The notes under the pieces were generated by a model that searched no databases, was not told where the DNA came from, and was given only the letters and a program-made list of their open reading frames with translations. Below, one piece after another: positions 1 through 11,476 of a stretch of DNA of 64,000 bases. The DNA is taken from the NCBI RefSeq assembly GCF_011075055.1, contig NC_058146.1, positions 124,001 through 188,000 of the forward strand, written 5' to 3'. This stretch comes from Mangifera indica (lineage: Eukaryota > Streptophyta > Magnoliopsida > Sapindales > Anacardiaceae). The first letter of the stretch is position 1. Every line of letters starts with the position of its first letter. The translations under genes and the position numbers were made by a program.

Positions 1-3000
1 CCATTCTGAGCAAATCCTCAACCCGAGATTGAGCAAGATCTCGTTGCTTAGTCAACTCCTTAATCTCCTTCTCCATCTGCATGAAGTAAAACCAAATATA
101 TATCAGCAAATATGTACTAAAATATGTGTAAGGCCTGCCTCAATCATTTTTGAACCAGTGTATACAGATCATCCTACACTATAAATATGACCTCAGGTCC
201 TTTTCAGTTGTATAGCCAATCAAAGAGAAAAATCTACGCTTACAGCTCCGACGAGGGCAGCTGATTATGTATTGTGTAAATTGGTAGAACTAGATATCTG
301 GCAATATACATAACTGTTGCAAAATAATACCTATAATTGAAAACCCAGTCATTTATATGACCAATTCAATTGAAAGAAGTTCAAATTTTATAATGTTACT
401 TCTAAACTATGTCCATTAACCATGTGCTTTATGACAAGGCTTATGTTTGATGAATACTTCAAAAAGGAGTGCACAAACCTTCTGGATCTGAAGATCTTTC
501 TTTCTCAGTAATGCAGGTAAATCACAACTTGATGAAATGGGGGCTGGACTTCTCAACTCACTTTCCAGTCTAGCCAACTCTTTTTGCAAATGCTTAACCA
601 ATGCCTTATCAGACATGACCACATTAACCTGTGCTTTAGTAGTAACTTCCTTGGCACAGCAAGCAAACAAAAGAGTGTTTCTAGTTTGCTCAATATGACT
701 GCGAGCAGGACTCAAAGTGCATATAATGGCAGTTCTAGCATTACCACCCAAGCAAGGCTGAAGTAGGCGTGTCAACTTAGAGTCCCTATAATTTATGTGT
801 CCATGTCTTCCTTTACTGCATTTATCATTGAACCATATTGATTAGTATGTTAAATTATTAACCTCTTCTGTAAAAATCTTCAGAGGAACAAAAAATGGAA
901 TAATAATGGCAAAGAGGACTCTTTGGAGCGCTCAATGCAGAAATATAATCAGTTAATCTAATCAAAGCAATTTTTGCGCCAAGCTTAAACTTTTATTAAA
1001 ATGTTCAGAAATAGGCTCGAGCTTTGTTTTTCAAGCTATAACTCAGTTTCAATTCTTATCAACTTAGTAGAGAAAAACTGAAATAGCTCAGTTTTTGACT
1101 TGGCTCATTACAATAATTCAAATAACTTTATGAAGTCCATTATTTTAAAAAGTGAACACAAAAGTTCCATCTCGATGTTTTGCATTTAGAAAAGTTCTCG
1201 AGGTATCATTACTGCTAATGACATCCAGAACAAATCCTGAAATTTCTTTGCGGTTAGCATTTTTAATGAGCTTTTATTGAATAAGGGTATTAGCTCGTCA
1301 GAAAGTGAAATCAAGTGAACCACCACTAAACTATATCAAAAACATTGGCCACAACAATTTTCATATTTCTGACTAATGATTGAACTCAACCAACCTTAGC
1401 TTACGAATGACCGTGCTCAGAGTCAGTAAACTACGGTTTATGTGGCAACCTTCTTTCAATCTTGCCCCAGTTGACAATGCCTGAGATGCACGCTCACTCC
1501 CCGCCAAATCAATAAAGTTCTGCAAACAAAATCAACTCTACATAAGTTACCTAATTGTTGTCAAAGTTAGAAACAAAGGTTACTCCATTGATTTAATGGT
1601 CCATACCACACTGGCAGAAAGGGTTGTTGAATTTTCTTTCCCTAAGAACTCTCGAGCAGAACTTTCAATTGTCTACACAAATTAATATGCAAAGGTAAAG
1701 TTGAAACATCCTAAAGCATTGAAATAAAGTATGTGTTAACAACTACTAAAACCAGAAACAAGAAAAGAGGCCAAGGCAAACCAATCTAATAATTTGGTGA
1801 GATCTGGAGCTTTTCTCATTCAGTAAGGTCTCCCCTATCCGTCTTTGAGCTGGCAGGAAACAATAATTAAATAAGCTACCACATCATCCAATAATAATGG
1901 AGTTTATAAGATGCTTTACCTTCACAAGCAGAAAGGAGTTCCTTTAAATGGTTCCAGTCCTTCAGAGTTTGTTCTGTGACTTTTTCCAAGATAGTTCCTC
2001 TCTGTTGAAAATGAGAATTTACCAGTGATAATCTAGCACTCATTACATAAAACTAATAAGGACAATAACAGTCACCTCTGGATCATCTAGCAGCCTAAGT
2101 GAAGCATTATCATTGCCAAGGAGATCTCTAATTGATTCATTGTAGATCTCAATTGCTGAGAATTTCAAAACAAATGCTCTTTCTTCATGCTGCAATTACA
2201 TAACCATTCAAAAGTATTAATGAAGAAATTTAATGGTGAAAAATAGAACCCAGAATACTATTAGAAAGTTTATTACCCCGTGTATATAGTCAAATATATC
2301 AGCTACAGTGTGTTCAGTTATTCCAGTCATGGTATATGTCTTTCCGCTGCTTGTTTGACCATATGCAAAAATACTCGCTGGAGAACAAAGTTTTATTGAA
2401 CAATTTTTTTCTTGTCACGTCACTAAGAATTGAGGAACCCAAAAAGAAAAAGATATTACAATACCAATGCCATACTTACTGTTAATACCACTAACAACTG
2501 AAAGAGCTATTGACTTGGCTCCATCTTCATACACTTGTTTCGTAGGACAGTCGTCATGAAATACTCTGTCTATCAACAGTAAAAGAACAAAGGAAAAACA
2601 GAATGAACAATCTAGACCAATGCAAATCTAGTAAAAAATCTTTTTATGACAAATGCTTCCAAATTTAAATATATTTCTCTCTCTCTTTTTTTTTTTTTTT
2701 TGGGGGGGGGGTGGGGCGCGGTTGGGGATGGAGAGATTTAACTACATAATTGAAGTAGCTGGTGTATGATGCATAATCATCCCCTACTCTAGTAACACAT
2801 GTAGTATCATAAGATATAAATTGAGAGGAAAGGCCTTAGGGTTTACTAATTTGTATGGTATCCCTAAAAAGATGGTGGTAAGAAATTCCAAGACTCCTAA
2901 AATTTAGATACAAGCGTACAAAACTTTCTCCCAAGAATAGAAAAGGTTGTCTAAGGTGTACCACAAATTAATTGAAAGCCTAATCCACATCACTATAATG

Positions 3001-3298
3001 AAATTATTAATTGAGATTTAAGACAACAAACAATGGATGCAGATGCCATAACAAGGAAATTCTGAACATATTTCTTACCAAACGTATAGGCCGATGGAAA
3101 TGTAGAACCCTCACGGAGGGTGTTCCGATATAAGATGGTGGTATCATTGATGCATTCCCAGTCAACTACTTCATTTGCAACAACCTCTTTCTCACTCAAA
3201 GGTCTCAACCTCACCAAAACAAGAATCTTCTCCTCATGGCTATTTGGCATTTGCATCTTCTCCATCTTCATAACTTCTTCCCCACTAACAGCCCCCAT
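1..3298 (-). CDS. KIN-7 family kinesin motor protein, 5' part of gene (C-terminal part outside window)
   Basis: Plus-end-directed microtubule motor of the plant KIN-7 (CENP-E-like) family. Coding exons on the minus strand, in transcript order: 3298–3079, 2569–2480, 2377–2277, 2189–2076, 2001–1920, 1849–1782, 1672–1607, 1519–1395, 815–479 and 76–1 (continuing off the edge). All introns are GT–AG and all junctions keep frame, giving the first 426 residues. The motor domain begins near residue 24 ([11 protein letters not shown]). It contains the P-loop GQTSSGKT (about 110–117), the switch-I region NEKSSRSH, the switch-II motif DLAGSE (251–256), and [15 protein letters not shown] neck follows and then coiled coil ([21 protein letters not shown]). 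ATG 3298 is preceded by an untranslated exon. The sequence resembles Arabidopsis AT4G38950/AT2G21300/AT3G51150 as I remember them. The stalk and tail are not in the window. Confidence 0.95.
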
Positions 3299-4665
3299 TT
3301 TTCACACTTCACCTTTCTTCTTTCTTCTCCAACCCACTTCCACCAAAGATTTACTCACAGCAAATCCATTCTACACAAATCTCCAAAAACAAAAATTGAA
3401 CTCAACAATCAAGTCAAACACTCACAGTCACTCTTGCTTTCCCAAACCGCAAGACTATTTAGATATGATTGAAAAAAACAAGGCTGTTGCACTTGCCAAA
3501 AATAAGTAAGCCCCAACCTCTCACTACCAGGTACCTGCAGAAACCAATCATGGGTATTACCCACCAACAAAAAGATAGTAAACCAGAAGTATAAAAAGCT
3601 TAAATACAGGTTAAATCAACAACAAAAATTAATCATGGGTTTTAAACCAGAAAATGTCATTTTTAAAAATATTTAAAAAAAAATAAAGTTGAACCAACCT
3701 ACCACTGATAAACAAATATACAAAACAAAACAAACATTAGTCAATAATCATGAGGAAGTTAAGATTTAAGATCGAAAGTTTCAGTTTAAACTTTAGTCCT
3801 TAGCTTTATACATCAAAAACAAAATCATTCATATTCTTTACTTAAAAAACTATCAATTGCATTGTCATAACAGTGAACTTTCCGCAGTAGCAACCAACCA
3901 TGCTTGAAAACCAAGTAACAAAGAACCTCCAAATAAAATACATAGACATTTACCTGTAATAAACCGCTAATAAACATGGGTCTCTGCAATGCAGTTCTGA
4001 TAAAAGTTACAAATACACATAGTCAGAGATTTTATTCTGTCCAACAAACCGTCACGGTTTTTAGCTGCCTGTTCTGATTTGAAATCAACAAAAACACCAA
4101 CATTTAAATGCTTTCAATGATCCCGAATCTCAAGGATTCGAACGTTTTAACATGAAAAAAATTAAATAGATAACGGTATACTATTTTACAAAAAAAAATA
4201 TACAACAAATCCTAGACATAACTCCTATTAAAATCTACCTTCAAGACTTCAAATATCAAATCATTTTGAAATTTAAATTTTAAAAAAAAAAGAGGAAAAT
4301 CAGTTAATTCAGCAGACTTTTTAAGGAGTTCATGGAAGAGCAACATACGAAGCGAGTTTCCAGCAAAACAGCGCTTTTACGCATGGAACAAGGGTAAAAG
4401 GAAGGACTAAAAGGAGAATGTGAGTGAAGACAAAGGGTAAGAACGGTAGAAGAAGAGTAAAAGTGCCCGATGAAACAGCGAGAAACTGAAAATAAGCGTA
4501 TACATTTCACACACTCCCGATCTATCCAAAAGAACAAGCTCAGATACGAGAGAGAAGAGTTGGCTCCCTCTCTCTCTCTCTCTCTGAAGTTTCTTTCTCG
4601 GAGAGCGTTGTAGTGGACCAACAGTGGCGTTGAGTGGCTGGCTGAAAATCTGATGCGGCGTCAAC
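3299..4665 (-). other. 5' UTR exons and UTR intron of the KIN-7 gene
   Basis: No coding potential fits here. An acceptor ending in CTGCAG leaves an untranslated exon at about 3534–3299 directly before the kinesin ATG. A first untranslated exon probably lies at about 4350–4665, downstream of a TATA-like box; its exact donor is not determined. Pyrimidine-rich sequence and a CT microsatellite lie in the presumed first exon, as is common in plant leaders. Confidence 0.5.
4568..4585. repeat. (CT)9 microsatellite in the KIN-7 leader
   Basis: An uninterrupted CT dinucleotide run. On the kinesin transcript strand it reads as GA repeats, a common feature of plant core promoters and leaders. Confidence 0.85.
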
Positions 4666-4691
4666 GTCGTTGAAGTTTCTGAACGAGCACA

Positions 4692-4699
4692 CCTTATAA
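4692..4699 (-). promoter_or_regulatory. TATA-like box for the KIN-7 gene
   Basis: The minus strand reads CTTATAAGG here, about 1.4 kb upstream of the kinesin ATG and about 30 bp before the GA-rich leader. The position suits a core promoter for a gene with a 5' UTR intron. No transcript data are available to fix the start. Confidence 0.45.
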
Positions 4700-4845
4700 G
4701 TATGGAGGGAGGAGAGATGTAATTACTATTTTGGCCTTCCATTTCTGCTTGGAGGAGAATGTAATTACAATTTGACCTTTCATTTTCTGCTGATTATGAA
4801 AGCTAGGCCCGTCAAGTAAGGAGATTGATCGTTTCCATCTCCCGC

Positions 4846-4851
4846 CACGTG
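4846..4851. promoter_or_regulatory. G-box (CACGTG) upstream of the KIN-7 gene
   Basis: The palindrome GCCACGTGGT contains the G-box core bound by plant bZIP and bHLH factors. It lies about 150 bp upstream of the TATA-like box. Function is inferred from position only. Confidence 0.4.
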
Positions 4852-5773
4852 GTTTTCGTCCTTTGTCAGGTACGTGGGTCCAAATATCACCCGTTTGATT
4901 ACCTCTCCGTTACCGTTTGATTGTTTAATATTTTACTATTAAGATGCTTTCCATTAAAATTGATAATTAAGGTTTAATTCAATCCTGAGTTTTAACTAAA
5001 CAAGAGTAAGTTCAAATTTGGTTTAAAAGCAAAATGGCTGGTTCAAGATCAAGTCCAGTTCATTCAATTGGTGGATATTATCTTATGTTTTATTTATAAA
5101 TATATTTTTAATAAATGGTTAATTGTTGAGGCAAATAATCGTGGTTAATACTAAAAATGACCATGGATATTTACAGTCTCGGTGTTGATAATTAACGTTA
5201 TTTCTGATTAATTAATATGATGATACTATAGATTTTCAATAGTAATTACAGCCACATTAATAAGTAGTAATAAAAAAGGTATAAGATTAATGTCATAAAG
5301 TAAAAATAAATGATAATAAAAGAAAAGAAAAAAATATAAGCAATAAAATAATGAGAATCAAATCAAAGTTTCTTCTATATACAAGAACACTGTTTTAAAA
5401 TTTGAATAATGGGCTAGCCCCATTGGGAATTAGTGTTAAATTCAATATAAATCATAGTTAAAATATATTTTAATCAATAAATCAAATTCTTTTGTTATAA
5501 AATCTACATTATAAAAACTGTATTACATGAAATTATATATTTAAAAAAAAACATGTAACAGTATGTTCATTAATAATAAATATTAATTTGTATATTAATG
5601 ATGAATATTATTGTGTAATCATTATTGTATAAATTAATATTTATTCAAATTTTAATTTAAAAGTCTTTTTAAGAGGAAATTTTAAAAATTCAATCCCAAA
5701 ATAGAATAAAATAAAATTTGATTTTTTTAATAAAAAATTAATAGTCAATACTTTAAATGTTATTATCCCGTAA

Positions 5774-5809
<36 letters not shown>

Positions 5810-5810
5810 T
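5774..5810. repeat. (AAT)n microsatellite
   Basis: A run of about 12 uninterrupted ATA/AAT trinucleotides in intergenic DNA. Confidence 0.9.
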
Positions 5811-7123
5811 TATTTGATACTATATCATTTATCAAATAAATATTGTTGCTTAATAGCCACAAACAAAATGCACTTGGCAAAAGTGTCTGACAAAATAAGT
5901 GTTTTGGTTTGGACCATTTGAAGAGGACTGCTGCTGCATTGTGAATTGTTCTTTCTCATCCCTCATTTTCATCTTCTCATGTTTGATGAACAAACTTTAT
6001 CTGTTCGAATCAGTGTTTTAAAACCTGAGTGGCAATGTTTTTATAATCAAAGCCTAATTGTTTTTATAAACAAAATATTGCAAACAGAATGTTGACATCA
6101 ACATGCACTTGAAACGCAGTAAAACCAATGATTGAACTGTAGTTCAAAACAATCCAATGTTTAAAACTAGTAAAATTGTTTGATCAATTATACACAAGTC
6201 CCAGTTCTAACTCAATTTTAGAAAAAAAATATATATTCAATTTAAGTTATTTTAAATTTAAATATTTAAATTGATTCTAACTTAACTCAAATAAGATCTA
6301 GTGCTACTCAACTGCAAAGATTTAAAAAACTTAATAAACTGAAAATTATACCTACTGGACTCTAAATTTGGTATGAAACAACACATTTGAGGTGAACAAT
6401 TACTGCCCTGCCCACTTCATCTACCTTACAACCAACTGATTACTTCAAATGAGAGGAAATTACAGAGTTGATAAATTTTGTCATTTACCAAAATAACAAA
6501 GGATTAGTGGTGCATTAATGATCCATCACGATTTGTGACCACCAAAGTAGTAGTTGCACCATCACAATTCTGATGTATCATTGTTAGAGCAATTCTCATT
6601 CATGTTACGCCTTTGAATTCGCATAAAATTTTAATATTTTATAACATAATTTAATAATTTTGAATTAAAAATAAATAAAATAAATATTATTAATGCACAT
6701 AAATTTATATAAATAAGTTAATAGGTATTTTGTCAAAGGAACAAAAGTTAATAACTGTATAATTTCTAAGATTTAAAAACCAAAACTAGAATCGATTGGT
6801 TGATGGCTATCGAGGAGAGTTACTGAGGGAGCTTCTGGGTTGTATGTGGGAATTTATATACTAGTGTTGTCCTGCACAATGGTAAGTGATGTCCAGTTTT
6901 GGGGCCGCCCAATAACACATGGGCTGCCCACTTTGTACTATTTAACCCGTATTCATTGATCTTAATTAGGATGAGAGTATCATTTATGTGCAATGATTAA
7001 AAACACACGAATTCATTCATATCCCCATCACCTGTCTGTATCATATTAAAGAATTTTGGTTTAACTTTTTAAAGTTTACCCCTATGGTTGAATTATTAGC
7101 TATTTGGTGTAGATTTGACATAC

Positions 7124-7156
7124 TAATAATAACAATAATAATAATAATAATAATAA
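7124..7156. repeat. (AAT)n microsatellite, one interruption
   Basis: A trinucleotide AAT run broken once by AAC, followed by a short A-run. Confidence 0.85.
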
Positions 7157-7507
7157 AAAAAGATATAAAAGAAGATTCAAAACCTTTACACAATATTATA
7201 TTTATAGGACAAAGTAAATGGGATGATAATAGGTAATAGATAAATGATATATTTAAATCGTAACACATTGAATATAATCATTCAAAAAAACGAACTAATT
7301 GTGTTATCCTATTAAAATAAGATATAATTATATCATCTCATAACAATATGATTTAGATATAAAAAGTGGTAATCGGATTTAAAGACAAATAATATATTAA
7401 GAAAGTTATATTAACAATTGAAATTGTCAAAAATATTTATTTATATTATTTAAAAAAATAATAAAATATATGTATATATTTTTTATATATAATTTATGTA
7501 TATAGAT

Positions 7508-7606
7508 AATATATCATCATATGATTAGATAGTTTTAAATTAAAAATAAAATAATATTTAATCACATAATAATATATCATTTATGTATCAAATTATGCAT
7601 AAAAAT
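7508..7606. mobile_element. MITE-like dispersed repeat copy (family seen 4–5 times in the window)
   Basis: Contains the recurrent pattern ATATCATCATATGATTAG, then TTTTAAATTAAAAATAAAATA, then TTTAATCACATAATAATATA. Similar blocks occur near 28285–28500, 47336–47444 and 58750–58875. The two ends are roughly inverted copies (ATCATATGATT against AATCACATAAT). No coding capacity. Boundaries are approximate. Confidence 0.45.
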
Positions 7607-7607
7607 A

Positions 7608-7645
<38 letters not shown>
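7607..7645. repeat. Compound (GT)n(AT)n microsatellite
   Basis: About five GT/TG units run into about 13 AT units, directly next to the MITE-like copy. This compound pattern is typically polymorphic in plants. Confidence 0.9.
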
Positions 7646-7650
<5 letters not shown>

Positions 7651-8149
7651 GCTAAAAAAAAAAAGATTTTATCCAAACTTTCAAATCCATATTGATATAT
7701 ATGTATATAACATATTTAATCTTAGATGGTATAACTAATTGTTTCTTTGTACTTATAACTAAGTTGAAACAGCATAGTAGAAGAGTACTATTTTCTTGAG
7801 ATCATAGTGGCATGCACCATGCATTATGGCATGGTACAAGGAATGAGACAAGCTTATGATGTTGTGCAGGCGTGAAATGATAAGGAAAAACAAAAGGGAT
7901 GAGATAAAGCAATGGCCATGGAATAAGCAAAGTGGGCCAAGAAAGATATTAGATTGGTGGCTCAAAATGGGTTAAAAGGAGCTTTCATATTTGAAGATAG
8001 TGGCGAATAGGGAAAGTGGGTTCACCCACCATTTTTTATTTATTTTTGACTTATTTATCACAATCTGATTAAATTTTAACAAATTCTACCTTGCCTTTGT
8101 GGGATTCCACCACACTTTCTCAAATCAATTTTAGACGCCCTTGTTTGAG

Positions 8150-8745
8150 TAAACTACTATTTTTAATCTAAAGTTTCAGGACATCATGAGTTCCAACATG
8201 TTGAATATGGATGGGGCTAAAATTTAGCTTTAAATCGACAATACGACATGAGTTTGAGGGTTTATTAATGATTCTTCATTGAAATTATTTTTCTCTAACA
8301 ATTCTTCTTTCTCTTCAATTTCTTCACAAATGATTTGTCATCCTCTTTGATGTCATTATTTACTATTTTAGTTGATTTGAGTTTTAACTCAAACTTAATT
8401 TTCTCAATCAATAATGGATCCTTTTATTTGAATAAATTATTATTTTCACCCAAAGTATTAGAAAACTATAAGCTCTTATCTTTTGAATAAGAGTAGATTT
8501 GACTTGAATCAGTTTAAACTCAAATATGCATTGAACTTGAATAAGTTAAAATTCTAACTAGATAATTTACCTTGAGTTTGAAGGCATGCTAATGATTTTT
8601 TGTAGAGTTTTTTTGTTTTTTTTTCTATGATTTTTCTCAAATCATTTATGGATCCCTTGTTAGATTAAATCACTATTTTCACCCAAAATTTATAGAAAAA
8701 ATAATTCTTACTATTAGATAAGGATAAATTCAAACTAAATATTTT
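8150..8745. repeat. Three loosely related copies of an approximately 220–285 bp segment
   Basis: Blocks beginning near 8152, 8437 and 8659 share a phrase of the type 'TTTGAATAAATTATTATTTT CACCCAAAGT' in diverged form, each followed by similar A/T-rich text. The copies differ at many positions, so this is an old repeat or low-complexity similarity. No coding content. Confidence 0.3.
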
Positions 8746-8953
8746 TAAAAAAATTACTCTATTAATGAAAATAGGTTCCAGAGTCAGAAGGATAAATGGG
8801 TAATCTTCACAATTTATTTCTTTAAATTAGAGCTTTAAACGGTAAATATTTGAATGATAAAATTGTATTATTTCGCTAAATTATTATTTATATTATAATT
8901 ATAATAATATGAAGCAAAATTCTATTTGGACTTATGCTTATGATTCAATAAAT

Positions 8954-9049
8954 TATTTTTAGTGATGGTAAACCCACACACCTCTCCTCCCCCCCCCCCC
9001 CCCCCAAAAAAAAAAAAAGCTCATTTTTAGTGATGGTAAACCCACACAC
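8954..9049. repeat. 27-bp direct repeat flanking an 18-C/13-A homopolymer tract
   Basis: The same 27 bases occur at 8954–8980 and 9023–9049. Between them lie a short CT-rich stretch, a run of about 18 C (8988–9005), then about 13 A (9006–9018). The repeats look like a recent duplication around the homopolymers. Slippage or assembly error at the homopolymers is also possible. Confidence 0.7.
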
Positions 9050-10322
9050 GCAGTAGTGCTGTAACGTAGAACACCGCTAAGCCATCGAAGACATTCACTT
9101 CCACACTCCCCACCCTGATAAGTGGAACCCACCTTCCAAAGAAGCTGACCACCATTAAACGTGGCTGTCACAGCTTTTAAGATCGCGTGAATTCTTATTT
9201 TCACAACCAACAAAGTGGAATAGAGCCGAACCTAACAGGTAAGCAATTATACACCCTACTCGCATCCATTTTAACTAATGCACGCACTTAATTTTACTTT
9301 ATTGTTTCACATTATTTTTAAAATAAAATAAATATAATATTATTTTTTAATATATTTAATAAAAAACATTTAAAAAATTATAAATTTAATTCATTTAATA
9401 AAAAATTATAAAATATTAGTTCATTTAATAAAAATAAAATTATAAAAAATAGTTTAATACTTTTAAATTTTATTATACAAAGATTTATTAATCAATTCAG
9501 TTAGATTAATTATACTCAAATTTACATGATTTATTTTAAAGTGAAGATAAAAAGTCTTGAAATAAGGGTTGAGATATTGAAAGGTATAAATCATAGTTAT
9601 TAATATTATATGATATATAATGAGTATTGTAGTAAAAAAAAAGATATTTTAAATTGTATAAAAAACACTTTGATATATTAAATATATTATATAATAAAAT
9701 ATATATAAATAATTTTACTATACATACCTTTTTTTTTTAATAATGATTTGATAATATTACTTTTAAAAATATTTATAATATTTTTTAATAATTTGATAAT
9801 TCAAATTTTTTATTTTTATTAATTTTAAAAAAATATATCTAATAATACAATATTTGATATATAATACAAAATTTTGATTTTATAAAGTGATACGAACAAT
9901 TTATCTAAATGTACGACCAATCAAACTGGTCAACCCTCGGACCAAGTCTTCAAACGTTGGTTCGTTCCCAAGTAATACAGCGAGTAGAAACATCAAGCAT
10001 TGATCAGCGCGTGAGTAAACTTTAGTTTCTCAAGAGTTCTTCTGAGAGAGACTCAAATCAAAAGAGAATCCACTCGCCGTCTCCTTCTCTGGTGGCGTCC
10101 ATTGCAGAGGTCCTCCGCTGTTTTCTGTTTTTCTTTTCCAAAAAAAAAAAAATCTCTCCAAAAAATTCTATTCTTTCTCTCCATAGACTTTTGCTTCTTC
10201 TTAATCGGTCAATTTTACATTAGTTTCTTTACTTTGTCAACGATGTCGTTTTTGTAGACTGGAATGAGTTAGTTGTAAGAACGAACAAGTAGACAGTTAA
10301 CAGAATTGAAAAGAGTAAGAAA

Positions 10323-11476
10323 ATGCGGACGCTTTGCGACGTTTGTGAGAGCGCTGCTGCTATTCTTTTCTGTGCAGCTGACGAAGCCGCTCTTTGCCGG
10401 TCCTGTGACGAGAAGGTAAATATTATTCGAATTAATGATGATTTAATTCTTCATAATTTGTTTTTGGTCTGAAATTCTTGAAAATGATTTGGTCAATGGC
10501 CTTATGAACACAAAGATCCGTCGTTTTGAATACTCTTTCATGTCGAGTTGTAATTTTTTGTTGTAGGTTCATATGTGCAACAAGCTGGCTAGTCGACACG
10601 TGAGAGTAGGGCTAGCGAACCCAAGTGATGTGCCACGCTGTGATATCTGTGAGAATGCGCCTGGTGTGCAGTTTTTTTTTTTTTTTTGGTGATCTATATG
10701 TTTGTGAAGAATTGAAATTTGAGGTTTTGTATGAGGGTTTTGAAGTTTGTTTGTCTTTTTTTTTCCCTTGGAAACGTGTGTGTAGGTTTCTTTTATTGTG
10801 AGATAGACGGTAGTTCACTCTGCTTGCAATGCGATATGACTGTGCACGTGGGTGGTAAAAGAACCCACGGGAGATATCTTTTGTTAAGGCAGAGAGTTGA
10901 GGTTTGTGTCTTATTACTGGAGGATTTCTGTTCTTATTCTGTAAATGGTATTATTGAAGTCATTTTTGGTTTTCGTTTGGTATGTTTGTTGTAGTTTCCA
11001 GGGGATAAGCTAGGTCGTTTGGAGGAGCTAGCACTTCAAACCATTGATCCAAGTAAAGTAAGGAGGGACCAGATTCAACCACTTAAGCTCATGGCAAGAG
11101 AGAGCCAGCAAAATCATAGGGCTTCTGTTGCTCCAATGCTAGATGGTGATGCTGATGGTGATGGAATGGTGGACAATAAATTAATTGATCTTAATGCCAG
11201 GCCCCAACGTGGGCAAACTTCAAATAATCAGGTATCTGTATTCCAGAGACTCCATTTTTTTGGTAGTTCTTTGATATCTGAAGTTAATCAGTATTCTTAA
11301 AACTCTATGGCCTGTCTTTTGTTTGCAAGTTAAATACTGTATTGATACTTTGAGTTGATAAAATTGCTACTGTATTAATGTTTAAGGAACAGGGGATGGA
11401 TGTTCTTAGTGGCAGTAATCATGAGTCACCTGGGGTGGTTCCTGTTGGATCCTTCAAAAGAGAGCCTGAAAAATGA
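10323..11476 (+). CDS. BBX19: Double B-box zinc-finger protein, BBX18/BBX19-like
   Basis: Nuclear B-box transcription regulator of the DBB group, which acts in light and photoperiod signalling in Arabidopsis. Coding exons: 10323–10415, 10567–10663, 10786–10901, 10995–11231, 11387–11476, giving 210 aa. B-box 1 covers about residues 5–47 (CDVC, FC, LCRSC, then H pairs). B-box 2 starts at residue 56 (CDIC, FYCE, LCLQC, GKRTH). A tail with KLIDLN and FKREPEK at the end has no CCT domain, as expected for this clade. ATG 10323 opens MRTLCDVC, the usual start. One small oddity is a Gly where B-box 2 usually has Ala before FFYC, and it falls on an intron junction. An intron starts a few bases after the stop codon. 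The symbol is by resemblance and synteny; the paralogue BBX18 is the alternative. Confidence 0.9.

Larger units (their letters stand above)
4860..9980. other. AT-rich intergenic region between the KIN-7 and BBX genes
   Basis: About 5 kb between the divergent kinesin and B-box genes. No open reading frame here has family resemblance or plausible splicing. The content is AT-rich DNA with SSRs, one MITE-like copy, a set of loosely related repeats and a poly-C/poly-A direct-repeat structure, all listed separately. The last few hundred bases must hold the BBX promoter and leader, but I see no convincing TATA box. Confidence 0.7.

Noticed and set aside
7759..7965. 68-codon minus-strand open frame
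   Set aside because: Hydrophobic, AT-driven composition, no splice or family support.
8959..9213. 84-codon open frame on the minus strand
   Set aside because: It includes the poly-C/poly-A tract (poly-Gly and poly-Phe) and a duplicated segment; not a gene.
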